Notes: generated from the letters alone by a model not told the origin. 64,000 bases of DNA from Papio anubis (GCF_008728515.1 NC_044996.1:125745610-125809609), one strand, 5' to 3'. Shown: positions 42,529 through 54,124, counted from the first letter of the stretch. Numbers and translations: made by a program.

Positions 42529-42737
42529 ATCACTTGAGGTCGGGAGTTCGAGACCAGCCTGGCCAACATGGTGAAACTTGGTCTTTACTAAAAATACAAA
42601 AATTGGCTGGATGTGATGGTGAGTGCCTGTAATCCCAGCTACTAGGCTGACTGAGACAGGAGAATCGCTTGAACCCAAGAGGCAGAGGTTATGATAGAGC
42701 AAGACTCCTCCCTCCCCCCCACCAAAAAAAAGAAAAT
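42529..42737 (+). repeat. Alu, sense, 5' truncated and shortened right arm
   Basis: Begins inside the left arm at GATCACTTGAGGTCGGGAGT. It lacks the usual CACTGCACTCCAGCC stretch before AGAGCAAGACTCC and ends in C/A-rich sequence. Confidence 0.88.
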
Positions 42738-44512
42738 ACTCTATTTCATCTGTAGATAGCCGTCTTGCCCATAACAGTCTACTAAATTGGTCATTCATCT
42801 GATAGATATTTTTAAGTGTCCAAACAACTGGTTGATATTGACACCCTTTGATCCAGTGGTAATAATCTAGATGTTTAGTGGGGTATGGGCAAACATAAAG
42901 GCACCAACAATCATGCAAGTAATTACACTGTACATCAGGAAGCAACATTATCTCTTTGGGACACAAAGGTAGCCGTTCATTTTTGTCCAGTGTCTGTCAC
43001 TTGTTGTGGTCTTTATAGTGTTCATCCCTTTACTGCAGGTCAAGAGCTTCTTGCTTTTGTTCTCATGTTCTTGTTATTTTCCTATTCGTGTTATCAGTGA
43101 TTCTTGGGAGATAATACTGCAAGTATATGATATTGCAAATGTGCAGTTAAAGATTGACATAGAACACAGCAATAGACCTGTTACATTTCTTGAAATTTCC
43201 TTGTTAGCTTTGAGCTGAAAATACCATTGGAATATTTATCAGTATATATCAAAGCACTTTTCTGAGCATCAGCATATTTTGTAAGTATGAGAAAGCCATT
43301 GTGGTGTGAGAACATCAACATGGTTTCGCTATGTAATTTTAGGGCAAATTATGAAATATTTAAAGCATATAACAAATACCTAGGTGCCCACCACCCTTGC
43401 TTTATTAAATCCTCATATTTTGCTATATTTACTTTATATATTTTTTTCTTCTTTACAGTTCTCTCTAATGAAGTTGGTGCACTTGGTGGTTTGATAGCAT
43501 GGGTATTTTCTTTTATCGTGGTAATCAGATATATTTTTTAAAGAAACAGAATCTTATAGCTACAGCTGAAGCTCCCCTTGGTAGTCTGCCATACTCTCAG
43601 AATACTTGCTGTGTCTTCCCAGGTGTTCTGAGACAGACCAGCCTTTTGTGAAGACAGCTAAATACTGGGAAGGCACAGTCTCTGCACAAAGGGAACATAC
43701 TCACGGGGCAGCTGTTCCTCAAACTTGCCTTTTGCTTGGGGCGGGGTGGGGTCAGGGGAGAGACTTGCATGTGGGGGAGCAATGTGCTATTCTAGGATTC
43801 TGTGTCTATTCAAAGCTCTCTTGATCAGTAGATTTGGTATAAGTGTTTGTTTTTAGTGATTTTTAAAAATCGCCTGCCAGTGGTAATTTTGCAAAATGGT
43901 TTTCTATGAACTAGTGCAGGGGGCACAGCTGTGATCCCACAGCTACGTCTGGGTCTAAAGGAAGCCTTTCCTCCAGAAAGAAATAGAGCAGGATTGAGGG
44001 CAGGCTGATGAATGATGTCTGTTTTCCCTGCCCTGCTTCCACCCTAAGCCAAGGGGGCTCTGCCTAACCTCACTCAGCTCTTCGAATGCAGAGAGAAGTA
44101 CCAGGACCAGCATTCTGGGCAGGTCAGGGTGGTGCCCAGCTTTCCCTGGTGTCCGTGGCCCCAGCCAGCTCTGTGTGCCAATACTGTTGGTGATAGGAGA
44201 GAGGGAAATCTGGCAAGATAGGGGGAAAACAGCTGAGGTGGAGAACAAGGATGCCCTCTTGGGAACAGATCCATTCATCTGATTGGATAGGTGAGATGAG
44301 ACACGCGTGGCTTACCCACTCCATAGAGTGCATCTGGCACATTCCAACCACCTGCCCCATTGATGTTGATCCCAGAAAACATCTCACCACCTGAGATGAA
44401 CATTAAAATACCCAAGCACTAGCTTTGTGTATTTCTGACCTCCTAGGACGAAATATCAGTACATTTCAATTTAAAAGAATCTATCTTCTTTCAGTTTAAG
44501 CATCTGTGGTGT
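42738..44512. other. Low-repeat intronic stretch
   Basis: About 1.8 kb with no named repeat. Several frames at 43955-44390 on the minus strand overlap one another and have no known relatives. No splice-flanked exon was recognised. Confidence 0.45.
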
Positions 44513-44514
44513 TC

Positions 44515-44850
44515 TTTTAAGTTGAAATTGCATACAGTGAAGTGCAGAGGTCTTAGAAGTACAGTTCAATGAATATTTTGGTCTGTGTACACCTGTGTAA
44601 CCATCACCCAGCCTTCGTTATAGGACATTTTCATCCTCCCAGGAGGCTCCCTTGCACGCCTCCTCAAGGGTAACTGCTGTTCTGAGATCTCTCACCAATG
44701 ATTAATTTTGCCTATTGTTGGGTTTCACATAATTGGAATCATACAGTATATAATCTTTTGTGTCTGGCTTCTGTCATTCAACATTATGACTGTGAATTTC
44801 ATCTGTGTTGTTATGTATAGTTCTTTTTAAAATAGTATTTGCTATTTAAT
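44515..44850 (-). repeat. L1M fragment, antisense
   Basis: TACAGTTCAATGAATATTTT, GTAACCATCACCCAGCCTTC, AATTGGAATCATACAGTATA, TTTTGTGTCTGGCTTCTGTC, ATTCAACATTATGACTGTGA. Confidence 0.75.
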
Positions 44851-44934
44851 AATGAGAGTAGATAATCAATTTGTATACTACTCTCTAATTCACTCTTTGA
44901 TCCTGAAGACACCTCTTGGATCGTGTGTTTATTG

Positions 44935-45062
44935 TTAGACCTCTTTTACAGATGTCAAAAGGGCTGCATGGAGACTTTAAGTATTGCCCCCAAGGTCACA
45001 CCTCTGATAAATGATGACGTAGTACTAGTTCTGGTTTTCTGATGCACAGCATCATTCTCCAT
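44935..45062 (+). repeat. MIR SINE, sense
   Basis: CCTCTTTTACAGATGTCAAA, CCCCAAGGTCACACCTCTGA, ACTAGTTCTGGTTTTCTGAT. Confidence 0.6.
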
Positions 45063-45844
45063 TCATCGTGAAGCCTGTGCCTTAACCTGTGTTATGAATG
45101 GTGAAAGAAGTAAAGGATGAGAGGAGGGAGGGGCCCCCAAACTGATCATATTTTGGTATTTTACTGTGTAGTATTTTGGTTACAGACTGACCAGTTAATT
45201 TAAAGGAGTTAACACTGAACCCAGCCAACTCGCCAGTACCTGTAAAGCATGAAATGGATGGGGGAGGGAGAAGAGAAAAAAGGTAGCCAACTTGGCTCAG
45301 CAGCCAGCCAGATCCAGGCAACGCAGCTTATCAGAAAGCAGACCCTCCTAGCATAGCTTGCAGTTGCATGCACATCATGTGTTTGCCCGGCGAGGCTGCT
45401 GTTTGCAGGCCGCTGAATGCGTCGTGGAAAATTTTTGCCAGAGTGGCATTATTGGGGCTTTTTGGTCTCTGAATGTGGGTGAGCCATCCCAGGCTCTGTT
45501 TGGTACAATGCTTTTGGGAAGGGAATGGTGTGAGTTCTCTTCCTTTTCTTAAGTGGTCCTTGTGACATAGCTGAAGTGTCCTTGCAGCATTGATATCTTA
45601 TTAATGACCTCGGTTTTATTGTACATGCTGAGTTTCCATTGTTAAGAGATCAGATTTGAGATAAAGAGAAGCTGGGTTTCCTTTGCCTTCTGAAGAGGTT
45701 TGCTGATACCCTGTCTATTCTATATTGTCTTCAAGCAAGCAAAATCATTGCTGATTTATATATGTGGGCAGTTATGTATGCATTTCCATAAACACTCCTG
45801 GTCTGTAATTCTGGTTCAGGGTGTGGCCTCTACTACTGAGATTA
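45063..45844. other. Unassigned intronic sequence
   Basis: No repeat or exon was recognised. The short cysteine-containing + frame at 45358-45552 is not called. Confidence 0.45.
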
Positions 45845-45860
45845 TAGGACCCAGGTTCTT

Positions 45861-46166
45861 TTTTTTTTTTTTTTTTTTTTTTTTGAGACGGAGTCTGGCT
45901 CTGTCGCCCAGGCTGGAGTACAGTGGCCAGATCTCAGCTCACTGCAAGCTCCGCCTCCCGGGTTCACGCCATTCTCCTGCCTCAGCCTCCCGCCTAGCTG
46001 GGACTACAGGCGCCCGCCACCTCGCCCGGCTAATTTTTTGTATTTTTTAGTAGAGACAGGGTTTCACTGGGTTAGCCAGGATGGTCTCGATCTCCTGACC
46101 TCATGATCCGCCCGTCTCGGCCTCCCAAAGTGCTGGGATTACAGGCTTGAGCCACCGCGCCCGGCC
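45861..46166 (-). repeat. Young Alu, AluYR-like (Old World monkey type), antisense
   Basis: Perfect AGGACCCAGGTTCT at 45846-45859 and 46167-46180. It carries CAGGCTTGAGCCACCGCGCC, GCCACCTCGCCCGG, GTCTCGGCC and GTGGCCAGATCTCAGC, a set I recall as AluYRa-type in cercopithecoids. Divergence is low. Confidence 0.94.
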
Positions 46167-46181
46167 AGGACCCAGGTTCTT

Positions 46182-46574
46182 AACAAATGGTAAAAAACAC
46201 GGGCCTGATGGTCGGAAAGTTGCGATTAAAGACTGGGGGTCTAGGAACCCCCAATCCCAGGAAATCCAGAGTCCCATGACCTGGATCAGAACCTCGGAGA
46301 GCTCCAGGTACATGGCTGTTGGCAGCTATGCAGAGGCAGGAGTTGCTCTAGTTCCAAGCCAACCCTCCCCTGCAGGAAGGAGCTCTTTTATGTGGATGGA
46401 TAATAAGGGACTTCAAAGATTTGGGCCTAATAGTATTGGGCTTTATAGGTAAGGTGATCTGTTACATCATTTAATTGTGGAGGGAAGCTAAGGTTTCCAC
46501 TGGAGCCATAGGCTGAGTGGTTTTCAGTCTCCCTCCTATAGTCATGCCACTGATTCTTCTTAGGAGGTGAGATG
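46182..46574. other. Unassigned intronic sequence
   Basis: No repeat or exon was recognised. Confidence 0.45.
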
Positions 46575-46860
46575 TAGCAGGAGAGCTCTGCCTAGAAGGC
46601 TCAGAGTTTGGTCTCGTGGCCAGCTCTGCCCCTTGCTAGCTTTGTGGCCTTCATCTGGTCTTGCATCTTCTCTGACTGGGTCTCACTATTCTTGTATAAA
46701 AATGTATGTTTGGCAAAATCAGGTTGGTTTTTTTTTTTCCCCTGACAGTGTTGTTGTTAGGAACAAGTGAAAAAATAGCTGCTAAAGCACTTTAATTTAT
46801 AAGCCTTTGCCAGTGTACAGTTGTATTATTGCTAGCATCATCACCTATTTTTAGAGCCTG
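46575..46860 (-). repeat. MIR SINE, antisense, degraded
   Basis: GGCCAGCTCTGCCCCTTGCT, AGCTTTGTGGCCTTCATCTG, then TGTTGTTGTTAGGAACAAGT and AGCTGCTAAAGCACTTTAAT fit the antisense MIR order. Confidence 0.6.
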
Positions 46861-47227
46861 TGGATAGGAGTCCATGACGCCAGGATTCTGTGAACATAAG
46901 GTGTTGTCCAAGCAGTGCACCACCCCCCAACTTATATTTGCATGGTAATTGATTCTGTGGGGTCAGCATGCATGTCAGATATTTTTAGCCAGAAGCAAGT
47001 ACACAGGGACTTGTGGTTTGCTGTTCAATTTGTAAAGTGTTTGAATGAAAGCTTGTCCTGCGGTCTTTTGGAAGTAACTGGAGATTTCTGTAGGGACTGA
47101 CAAGAACAGCAGACATTTGAGTGTCCATTATGTAGAGGCTGAACTGGGAGGGGAGAGATTGGAGGCAAGAAGACATGATTATAATCCAGGCAGGACTCTG
47201 GGAAAGAGTGGTTAAGAGATGAGCTCT

Positions 47228-47513
47228 CGCCTGTAATCCCAGCATTTTGGGAGGCCAAGGTTGAGTAGATCACTTGAGGTCAGGAGCTTGAGACCGGTCT
47301 GGCCAACGTGACGAAACTCTGTGTCTACTAAAAAATACGAAAATTAGCTGGGCAAGGTGGCACGTGCCCATAATCCTAGCTGTTTGGGAAGCTGAGACAT
47401 GACAATTGCCTGAACCCGGGAAGTGGAGGTTGTAGTGAACTTTGATCACGTTGCTGTACTCCAGCCTGGGCAACAGAGTGAGACTGTCTCAAAAGAAAAA
47501 AAAAAAAAATGAG
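47228..47513 (+). repeat. Alu, sense, lacking its first bases
   Basis: Begins CGCCTGTAATCCCAGCATTT, so about 20 bases of the 5' end are missing. Perfect AGAGATGAGCTCT at 47215-47227 and 47514-47526 shows it inserted in that form. Confidence 0.95.
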
Positions 47514-47526
47514 AGAGATGAGCTCT

Positions 47527-47725
47527 GAAGCTAGACAGGTTGAGTTCCAATTCTGGCTCCTACTTGTTTGACCTTGAGCAAGTTTGCTTCGCTCCCTGGG
47601 TCTTGGTGTGTGTGTGTGTGTGTCTGAGTAGGGCTATAGTGTAGATTAAATGTTGCAGTCTAGGTGAAGCTCTTAGAGCAGGGTTTGGCACATGGTAAGC
47701 ACTCAAATGTTAGCTGCTATTCATG
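47527..47725 (-). repeat. MIR SINE, antisense, with internal (TG)n
   Basis: GAAGCTAGACAGGTTGAGTT, CCAATTCTGGCTCCTACTTG, GACCTTGAGCAAGTTTGCTT, then (TG)n at 47606-47623, GATTAAATGTTGCAGTCTAG, GTTTGGCACATGGTAAGCAC. Confidence 0.82.
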
Positions 47726-47734
47726 TGGGGGTTT

Positions 47735-48640
47735 TCTGTTCCTTTTATTGTGGTAATATATGTAACACAAAATTTACCATTTTAGTTATTTTAAGTGTAC
47801 AGTCAGTAGCATTAATTACATTAGAATATTGTGCAACCATCCGTACTATCTATGTCCAAAACATTTTCACTACTCCAGAGTGAACCCTTTAACTATCAAA
47901 CAATAACTCCCCATTCTGCCTCTCCCAACCTTTCAGGTAACCTCTAATCTACTTTCTATCTCTATGAATTTGCCTATTCTAGATATTTCACGTAAGTGGA
48001 ATCATACAGTGTTTGTCCCTTTGTGTCTGGTTTATTTCACTTAGCATAATGTTTTCTAGGTTCATCCATGTTGTAGCATGTATCAGAACTTTATTTCTTT
48101 TCGAGGCTGTATAATATTCCATTTTGTGGCTATAACCACATTGTGTTTATCCATTCATCTCTTAATGGACACTTGGGTTATTTCCTTCTTTTGGCTATTA
48201 TGTATAAAGCTGCAGTAAACACTGGCATACAAGTTTGCCTTGGGGGCAAAGCTTTAAATTCTGCTGGAGTTCCTGCTTTCAATTCTTTTGAGTATATACC
48301 TAGAAGTGGAATTGCTGGATCACGTGGTAATTCTATATTTAACTTTCTAAGGAGCTGCCATACTGTTTTCCACAGGAGCTGCACTATTTTACATTGCCAT
48401 TAGCAATATACAAAGATTCCAGTTTCTCCACATCATCAACACTTGTTTTCTTTTAAAATTCTAGCCATCCTAGTAGGTACGAAAGGGTATTTCATTGTGG
48501 TTTTCATTTGCATTTCCCTAATGACTAATGATGTTGAACGTCTTGTCACGTGCTCATTAGCCACTTGTATGTTTTCTTTGGAGAAATGTCTATTCAAGTC
48601 CTTTGCTTGGCATTTATGTTTTTTCCCCTTTATGTTTTTA
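47735..48640 (-). repeat. L1M (L1MA-L1MC type) 3' region, antisense
   Basis: Long continuous match: TTATTGTGGTAATATATGTA, ACACAAAATTTACCATTTTA, CCCCATTCTGCCTCTCCCAA, TTCATCCATGTTGTAGCATG, TTGTGTTTATCCATTCATCT, AGTGGAATTGCTGGATCACG, TTGCATTTCCCTAATGACTA, TTCAAGTCCTTTGCTTGGCA. Confidence 0.92.
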
Positions 48641-50405
48641 AGATATTACAGGAGGATGAGAAAGAAACAGAGAGACTGAGAAAGTAGATGCAGCCAGACT
48701 GGGTGACTGCTTAGATAGGGGGATAATACTGAGTTTTCTACTCTGGGTAAGTGGGTGGATGATGGGGTACCAAACAAGACAGGCTGCCCTTTCCTGGGAG
48801 AAGGGGCAGGTTGGAGAGAAGGTATTGGCTTTGGATGGGGCTGCACTGAGCCTGGGTGTTATCCAGGTGGGGAGCCTATAGAATTAACTGCCACGGCCAT
48901 GTGTCCGATTGGTTTCTGTGAAAAAAATGCAAGACATATTTTAGGTTTTGTCTCCTTCCTGCTCCCACCTAAAGAAGCAACTTAAGCAATTCAGTTATCA
49001 TTCAGCTTCTCTATTTGGCAAATGTAAACAACCACTGGGGGAACAATGGAGTCTGGAATTTATGTGCCAGCCTCTCTCTTGGTGCCAGTTTCTCAGCCCT
49101 TCAGCACCTGCTCTTGATCAGACCAGTCCTTCCCAGCCAGCTGCTCCCCATGTGCTGCTCTGAAGCATTGGGGAGTAAGGGTGAGCCGCCTTGAGAACCA
49201 TGGCTTCTGAGGCTTTCTCCAGGGACCACCCCAGCCTCACAATGCTGGCGCTGCTTCTCTCACCCTTCCCCGGCTGCATGCCATTAGCAGTTAGTGCTAA
49301 GTAGACACTTGCTATGTCGTCCTCAACCCACTGACTTTCTCTGAATTACTCCTTGGCAAAGTTGGGTGTTGTGCTCTGTTGTGTTACTGCACCACGTTGT
49401 GTCTAGGTGGGGAATTTGCGCGTGCACAGTCATACCCACACTGCGATGGAAAGTGAGGTTTGAGCAACTGTTTTTCCCCCAAAGAAGCAACCGGTGAGGA
49501 AATGAGCCCACTTGGTGACTTGTTGTCTTTACTTTCAGAGCCATAGCAGGCTGGCAGCCATCACCAAGTTAGCATCCTGTCATGTGGCTCAGGCGGGCAA
49601 TGTTTGCAGATTGTCCCCTGATGCCATCTGCCTGTGAGGCTACAGGAACCCCCAGCAACTGCTGCTCTAGCAGGTGCTGGGGCTGCTGAGGTAGGTGTCC
49701 CTGTACATAAATGCGAGCACACACAGCTTTGTGTGGTGTGCAGAGGTACCGGTGTTGGCCTAGGGCTGAGCTTCGCCTAGTTAGGCCTCTGGGACGCCAG
49801 TTGAAACGCTCAACCTAGCAAAGCGCCAGCCCCAGTTGTTGGTTTCCGGTGGGGCCCTGGTAAGGGAGGAAGAGAGGGGTGAGGCTGCTGTGAACAGAGC
49901 CAGCAACTGGGGAATTGGATATGGTAACTAACACACTCTTGCGTGTGCAGGAAGCTGCGGGGAGTGGCATTGTTTTGACAAACTTTTGTTGCTTTCTTTC
50001 TGCCTCTGCCCTCTGCTCTGGCCTAATCATGGCCCTCTACCTTATTTAGCATCTCTGTTCCTTCCAGAGGGGAGCCAATCCCCATTGCTTACCTCATGGG
50101 CTCTTTTTAAGGAACACATTCCTCATCTTTGAGCTTTTCCTGACATTCAGCCATGCTTTGGATCAGCCCCTAAGCTTTCACTTTTCCCCAAGTTACTGTG
50201 ATTATGAATTCAGGCAAGCCTAGAAACTCCTTGCTCCTTTGGGGGGAGTTCCTGTATACAGACTTACACTTTGTGAGTCACTATTACCTTGGTCTATTAA
50301 TGCTTTTGAAAACAATTATGTAAATTATTAAAGCAATTTGAAATAATTATATTAGCCATCAGATTTTAGACATCTAGATCTTAATGGAGCTTTGATTAAA
50401 AGTCC
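48641..50405. other. Repeat-poor intronic sequence upstream of the exon
   Basis: No Alu, L1, LTR or MIR was recognised in 1.76 kb. It is GC-richer than the surroundings. No exon is supported. Confidence 0.5.
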
Positions 50406-50413
50406 ACCTAGAG

Positions 50414-50601
50414 CAGGGGTCAGCGAACTTTTTCTGTAAAGGGCCAGATATTTTAGACTTTGATCTCTGTTACAACTACTCAATTCCGCTGGTGTAGCAT
50501 GAAAGCAGCCGTACAAAATACTTAAATGCCTGAGTATAGTTGTGTTCTAATGAAACTTTATTTACAAAAGTGAGTGGTGAGCTTTCATTTGCTGACCCCT
50601 G
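50414..50601 (+). mobile_element. hAT-Charlie non-autonomous DNA transposon, MER58-like
   Basis: Inverted ends CAGGGGTCAGCGAACT and TTGCTGACCCCTG with AACTTTATTTACAAAAGTGA inside. The 8-bp flanks ACCTAGAG (50406-50413) and ATCTAGAG (50602-50609) differ by one base, as expected for an old hAT target duplication. At 188 bp it has no coding capacity. Confidence 0.88.
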
Positions 50602-50609
50602 ATCTAGAG

Positions 50610-51116
50610 TGATAAGCCGTCCTTATTTTTTTTCTTTGTTGAGAGTTGAAAAGGCAGAGGAACTTGATGACTATAAATGCATTAGAATCATCTTCTTTTG
50701 GGTTTAGTATCCTTGTGAGCACAATGGTAATTTGGGAATATGCTTCTTTAAATCTCTGTTGAGAAGAAGAGAAATCAGAAGCCTTTTTAAGGGGGTGAGT
50801 CTGCTTGGCCAAAGCTTGTCATTGTTTAACAAGAACAGGCTGTCACTTAGAGCTGTATGGTGGCTTTTATGTTTCACTCATTCTCTTTATAATCACATGG
50901 AATGGCCATAGTTACATAAGGTCGCCTCACCATACTGGGGCTTATTCCATTTTATAGGACCAGGTGCTTCTCTAATAAATGTAAGAAAACTACAAAAATA
51001 CAGAAAATGGTGTTTTTAAAACATCATGTTATGCTAAGTTGGCATTGCTATAGTTCATTTCCAGAAAGATGAAGCTTAAGATAGTCCAAGAGGCATTCTA
51101 AAGTTTCAAACTATAA
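50610..51116. other. Intronic sequence leading to the exon
   Basis: No repeat was recognised. It includes the likely branch-site region, which could not be fixed by eye. Confidence 0.5.
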
Positions 51117-51145
51117 TCTTGTTTTCCTTTTATCTGTCCTCACAG
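51117..51145 (+). other. SH3KBP1: 3' splice acceptor of the SH3KBP1 exon
   Basis: This is a near-continuous pyrimidine run (TCTTGTTTTCCTTTTATCTG, then TCCTCACAG) directly before the coding frame. It is a strong U2-type acceptor with the AG at 51144-51145. No convincing branch point was fixed by eye. Confidence 0.88.
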
Positions 51146-51269
51146 GAAATAAAGAAAGAGATGAAGAAAGACCCTCTCGCCAACAAAGCTCCAGAAAAGC
51201 CCCTGCACGAAGTGCCCAGTGGAAACTCTTTGCTGTCTTCTGAAACGATTTTAAGAACCAATAAGAGAG
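51146..51269 (+). CDS. SH3KBP1: Internal coding exon of SH3KBP1 (CIN85), probably exon 3
   Basis: The exon follows a pyrimidine-rich tract ending TGTCCTCACAG and is followed by the donor GTATGG at 51270. It reads in phase 0 for 41 codons plus one base, starting EIKKEMKKDP and ending ILRTNKR, with the last G opening a split codon (expected Gly). This matches, from memory, residues of about 55-95 of the CIN85 adaptor, which has three SH3 domains, a proline-rich region and a C-terminal coiled coil. CIN85 binds CBL and endophilins in receptor endocytosis and also acts in adhesion and actin control. The encoded piece is the edge of SH3-A and the basic, Ser/Thr-containing linker to SH3-B, so no catalytic or ligand-binding residues are expected. 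Position 12 is Ala, where I recall Thr in human, which fits a non-human primate. No other SH3KBP1 exon was recognised here, so the flanking introns exceed 51 kb and 12.7 kb. The gene call is strong; the exon number is inferred. Confidence 0.93.
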
Positions 51270-51275
51270 GTATGG
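51268..51275 (+). other. SH3KBP1: 5' splice donor of the SH3KBP1 exon
   Basis: The junction reads AG|GTATGG, with the GT at 51270-51271. The +3 A and +5 G of the consensus are present and +4 is T, so the site is moderate to good. Reading through it adds 19 intron-encoded codons (GMEKEKEVPS onward) before a stop at 51326-51328, which marks the end of coding sequence here. Confidence 0.85.
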
Positions 51276-54116
51276 AAAAGGAAAAAGAGGTCCCCTCCCT
51301 GCACACAAAAACTGGAAACTTCTGGTGAACTGTGTCAAACTTTATATTGCTGAAAAATTGAATAGAGTTTGTCCTTTTGGTTTTTGGTATATATTTTGGA
51401 GAGACACACATACACACACACACTTGGCAAGTGACTGTATGTATAGTAACTGTAATAAAGGGAACTAATAAAAATATTTTTTGACAGTGGGAAAGTGGAC
51501 TACATTTGTAAATGATGACTTTTCTGGGGCTTTAGATTTCACTTTCATATCTATTCTTATGGATGAAAGGTGAATTTAGAGAATGCTGTGGTGCAGGCCT
51601 GAGCAGTGTGTCTGACCATACTCTCCTTTTAATTTAAGGCAAACCTTATCAAGTTCTTTCTCCAACTGCTAGGCTCCGTAGCGCAGACCCTGCCTGTCTG
51701 AGTTTATGAGGCAGAATATGCAAAGATATAGCTAACACATCTGTCTGACCGGAAGACCTTTAACAATCTTGTTTTCTCTCTTTTGAGATCTCAAGGCAGA
51801 TTTTCAGCTATCAGCTTGTTGGAGTTTTGTTTTTTCTCCCATCCCCTCTTGGTGATAATGGTTTGAAATAATGTGAGAGAGAATAGAAGACTGCAGAGAC
51901 AACCTCACTCAATTTTATACTGTGGGCACCCTAGGGTCCCTCAGTTTTCCCCAACCTCGGACCAGCCAGGGCACATGCTGAGCATGCCTATAGGTTAGTG
52001 CTCGGCTGCCAGCTTTTAGGGGGCTTATTACTTCCTTAAAGAGAAATAGAGAGCTGTTCAAAAGGAGGCACAGGAACTAGATTAGCAAAGGGTTCCATTA
52101 ACCAGAAAAAAAGAAGGCAGGTTTACATAACCATGGGGAAAAAGAACAGCTAATCTTTCATAAAATTTAGACAGGATAAGAATTTGTCTAGTAAACTGCC
52201 CATTGATCATAGCTTTGTGCCTCTCTTCCTTCCTGTCTCTTCCTCTACTGCCTCCAGCTGCCCTGGGTTACATTTCCCTTTTTGAATTATTCAGATCAGA
52301 TAGTGGCTGGAGGCCCACGTTGGTTAGCAGCTATACGATTTTCTTTCTTTTCTTATTTTGTTAAATTCATCCTACCAAAGCAGGGGATTTCCCATTTTAA
52401 GAATTAAGTGCCCTTTGCTGTAAAACTACAGTCTTGCCCAAAAGTGCCTCCTGCGTTCTTGCAAATAAGCTCTCAAACTCCTGAGACCTGCATTCATTGG
52501 ATTTGGTGAGCTAGAGTTCAGTGTGTCTTCTTTCTGTACTTCCAAACCAATGAGAAGGAGCCCTCCCATTCCTCTGCCTGCCTCTTGGGTCTGCAGGCAC
52601 GGCAATTGTACACACGTTGACCAGCGGCAAGGCCTCTTTGGCCAGCTCTGGTGTTTGTCAAGTCAATAAGAGATTTAAAGTAATTAATTAATTTAACAAG
52701 AGAAGGAATTAATTAAGGTAAGGAATTGAGGTAATTATTTGGATGAGTTTAGTAAAATTACCTGAGAACTTTAAATCAACGAAGGAATAGAATTTTTCAG
52801 ATGATTATCTCTTCACCACTGAAAATCTGGCCTCTCAGTTCCCCTATGGAATTTTTCATTCACGAGAAATTGGAATGCAGAGGGAGGCTTAACTGCCTTA
52901 CATTCCATTTTGAAAGCCTTCTGCCTTGGACCTGCAGCCTGGTTATGGCCAACCTTTCACTCTGAGGCATTTTATATATGGAATCTGCTGGTGATTGTGG
53001 GACCCGAGTACACGGAGGCATTCTCTAAATATGAAGTCCATAACAAATCATCTTCATTCTGTCCGAGGCTTCACCCTGACCTCCTGGGTCACCTGGGCCT
53101 CACATAAATTTCCAGCTGAAGGGAAGCATTGTGTACCAGGCCCAGGGCTGCCTCTGGCCCTCCCCCACCCATCAAGACTACCAGTATTCTGCTCCCCCTT
53201 ATAATAAACAGCAGGGGTAGATTGATTGGCCTTGTCAGGCCAGATAAATAGTTCATTGTACTGAGCTCAAAAGCTACATTTTTTTCCCACCCAAAATCAA
53301 TGAAAAAAACACTCCCCCCCCCCCTTAAAACAAGGATCAGAGGCTAAATCTGTGGGATGATTCTAGTTACTTGTAAACACTTCTGTCCAACTAATTTTTA
53401 AAGTTTTATGAGTTATCGTAAATGACTGAAAGGGCCTCCTCCCCCTTTACTTCCATCATCAGGCTTTGTCTGCAGCAGCCTTTCGGATGTTTTGGTCTAT
53501 TACTGTTGTTGTGGCTATTAGGGAAGGATGTTGCTTTCAGGATTTATTAACAGCCTGCTTTGATTAGCTAACGTGGGATCTTAGAGGATATGAGTTGAGC
53601 CCACCTTGTGATTCAGCCTTGGACCCTTGTAAGAATTTAACAGAATGAACACAAGTTCTCTTCCTTCAACTTGATCAAAGATGAGATGACTGTTTTCTTT
53701 ATATGGGCCTTATCATTTGATACATGCTTGAAGTTGGTTTAATAATGGAAGATTGATGTCTGTTTCTATCATGAGTCTGAAACTGAACCACTTCATTGGG
53801 TCCTGAACTTGAGATACTCCTAGCTGAAGAAGTTTGCCCAATTGTGTCCAGCTGTTTTTGCATCTTGTGACACGCCTCACTTTGCAGCAACTGCAAACAG
53901 GTAGTAGTCCCTCACATTGTGGGATGAGCTCACCCTCCTCAGACACCTGCATAAGGTCAGAAGACATCTTGGGTTTGAAGGAAGCGACTCATAACCTTGA
54001 GAAAAAGCCAGGGCTATGGAAACCTTAGTTTGGGGACTGATTAGTTTCAGTTTTCAGCTTTAACATTTGTAAATGTCTGCAGAATTGATTTAGGGAGGTA
54101 CTGGAATGACTCCATG
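51276..54116. other. Repeat-poor intronic sequence downstream of the exon
   Basis: About 2.8 kb with only a short (CA)n at 51405-51422, a cluster of TAATTA cores at 52678-52737 and an 11-base C run at 53314-53324. No second exon was recognised. Confidence 0.5.
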
Positions 54117-54124
54117 GGCTTTTC

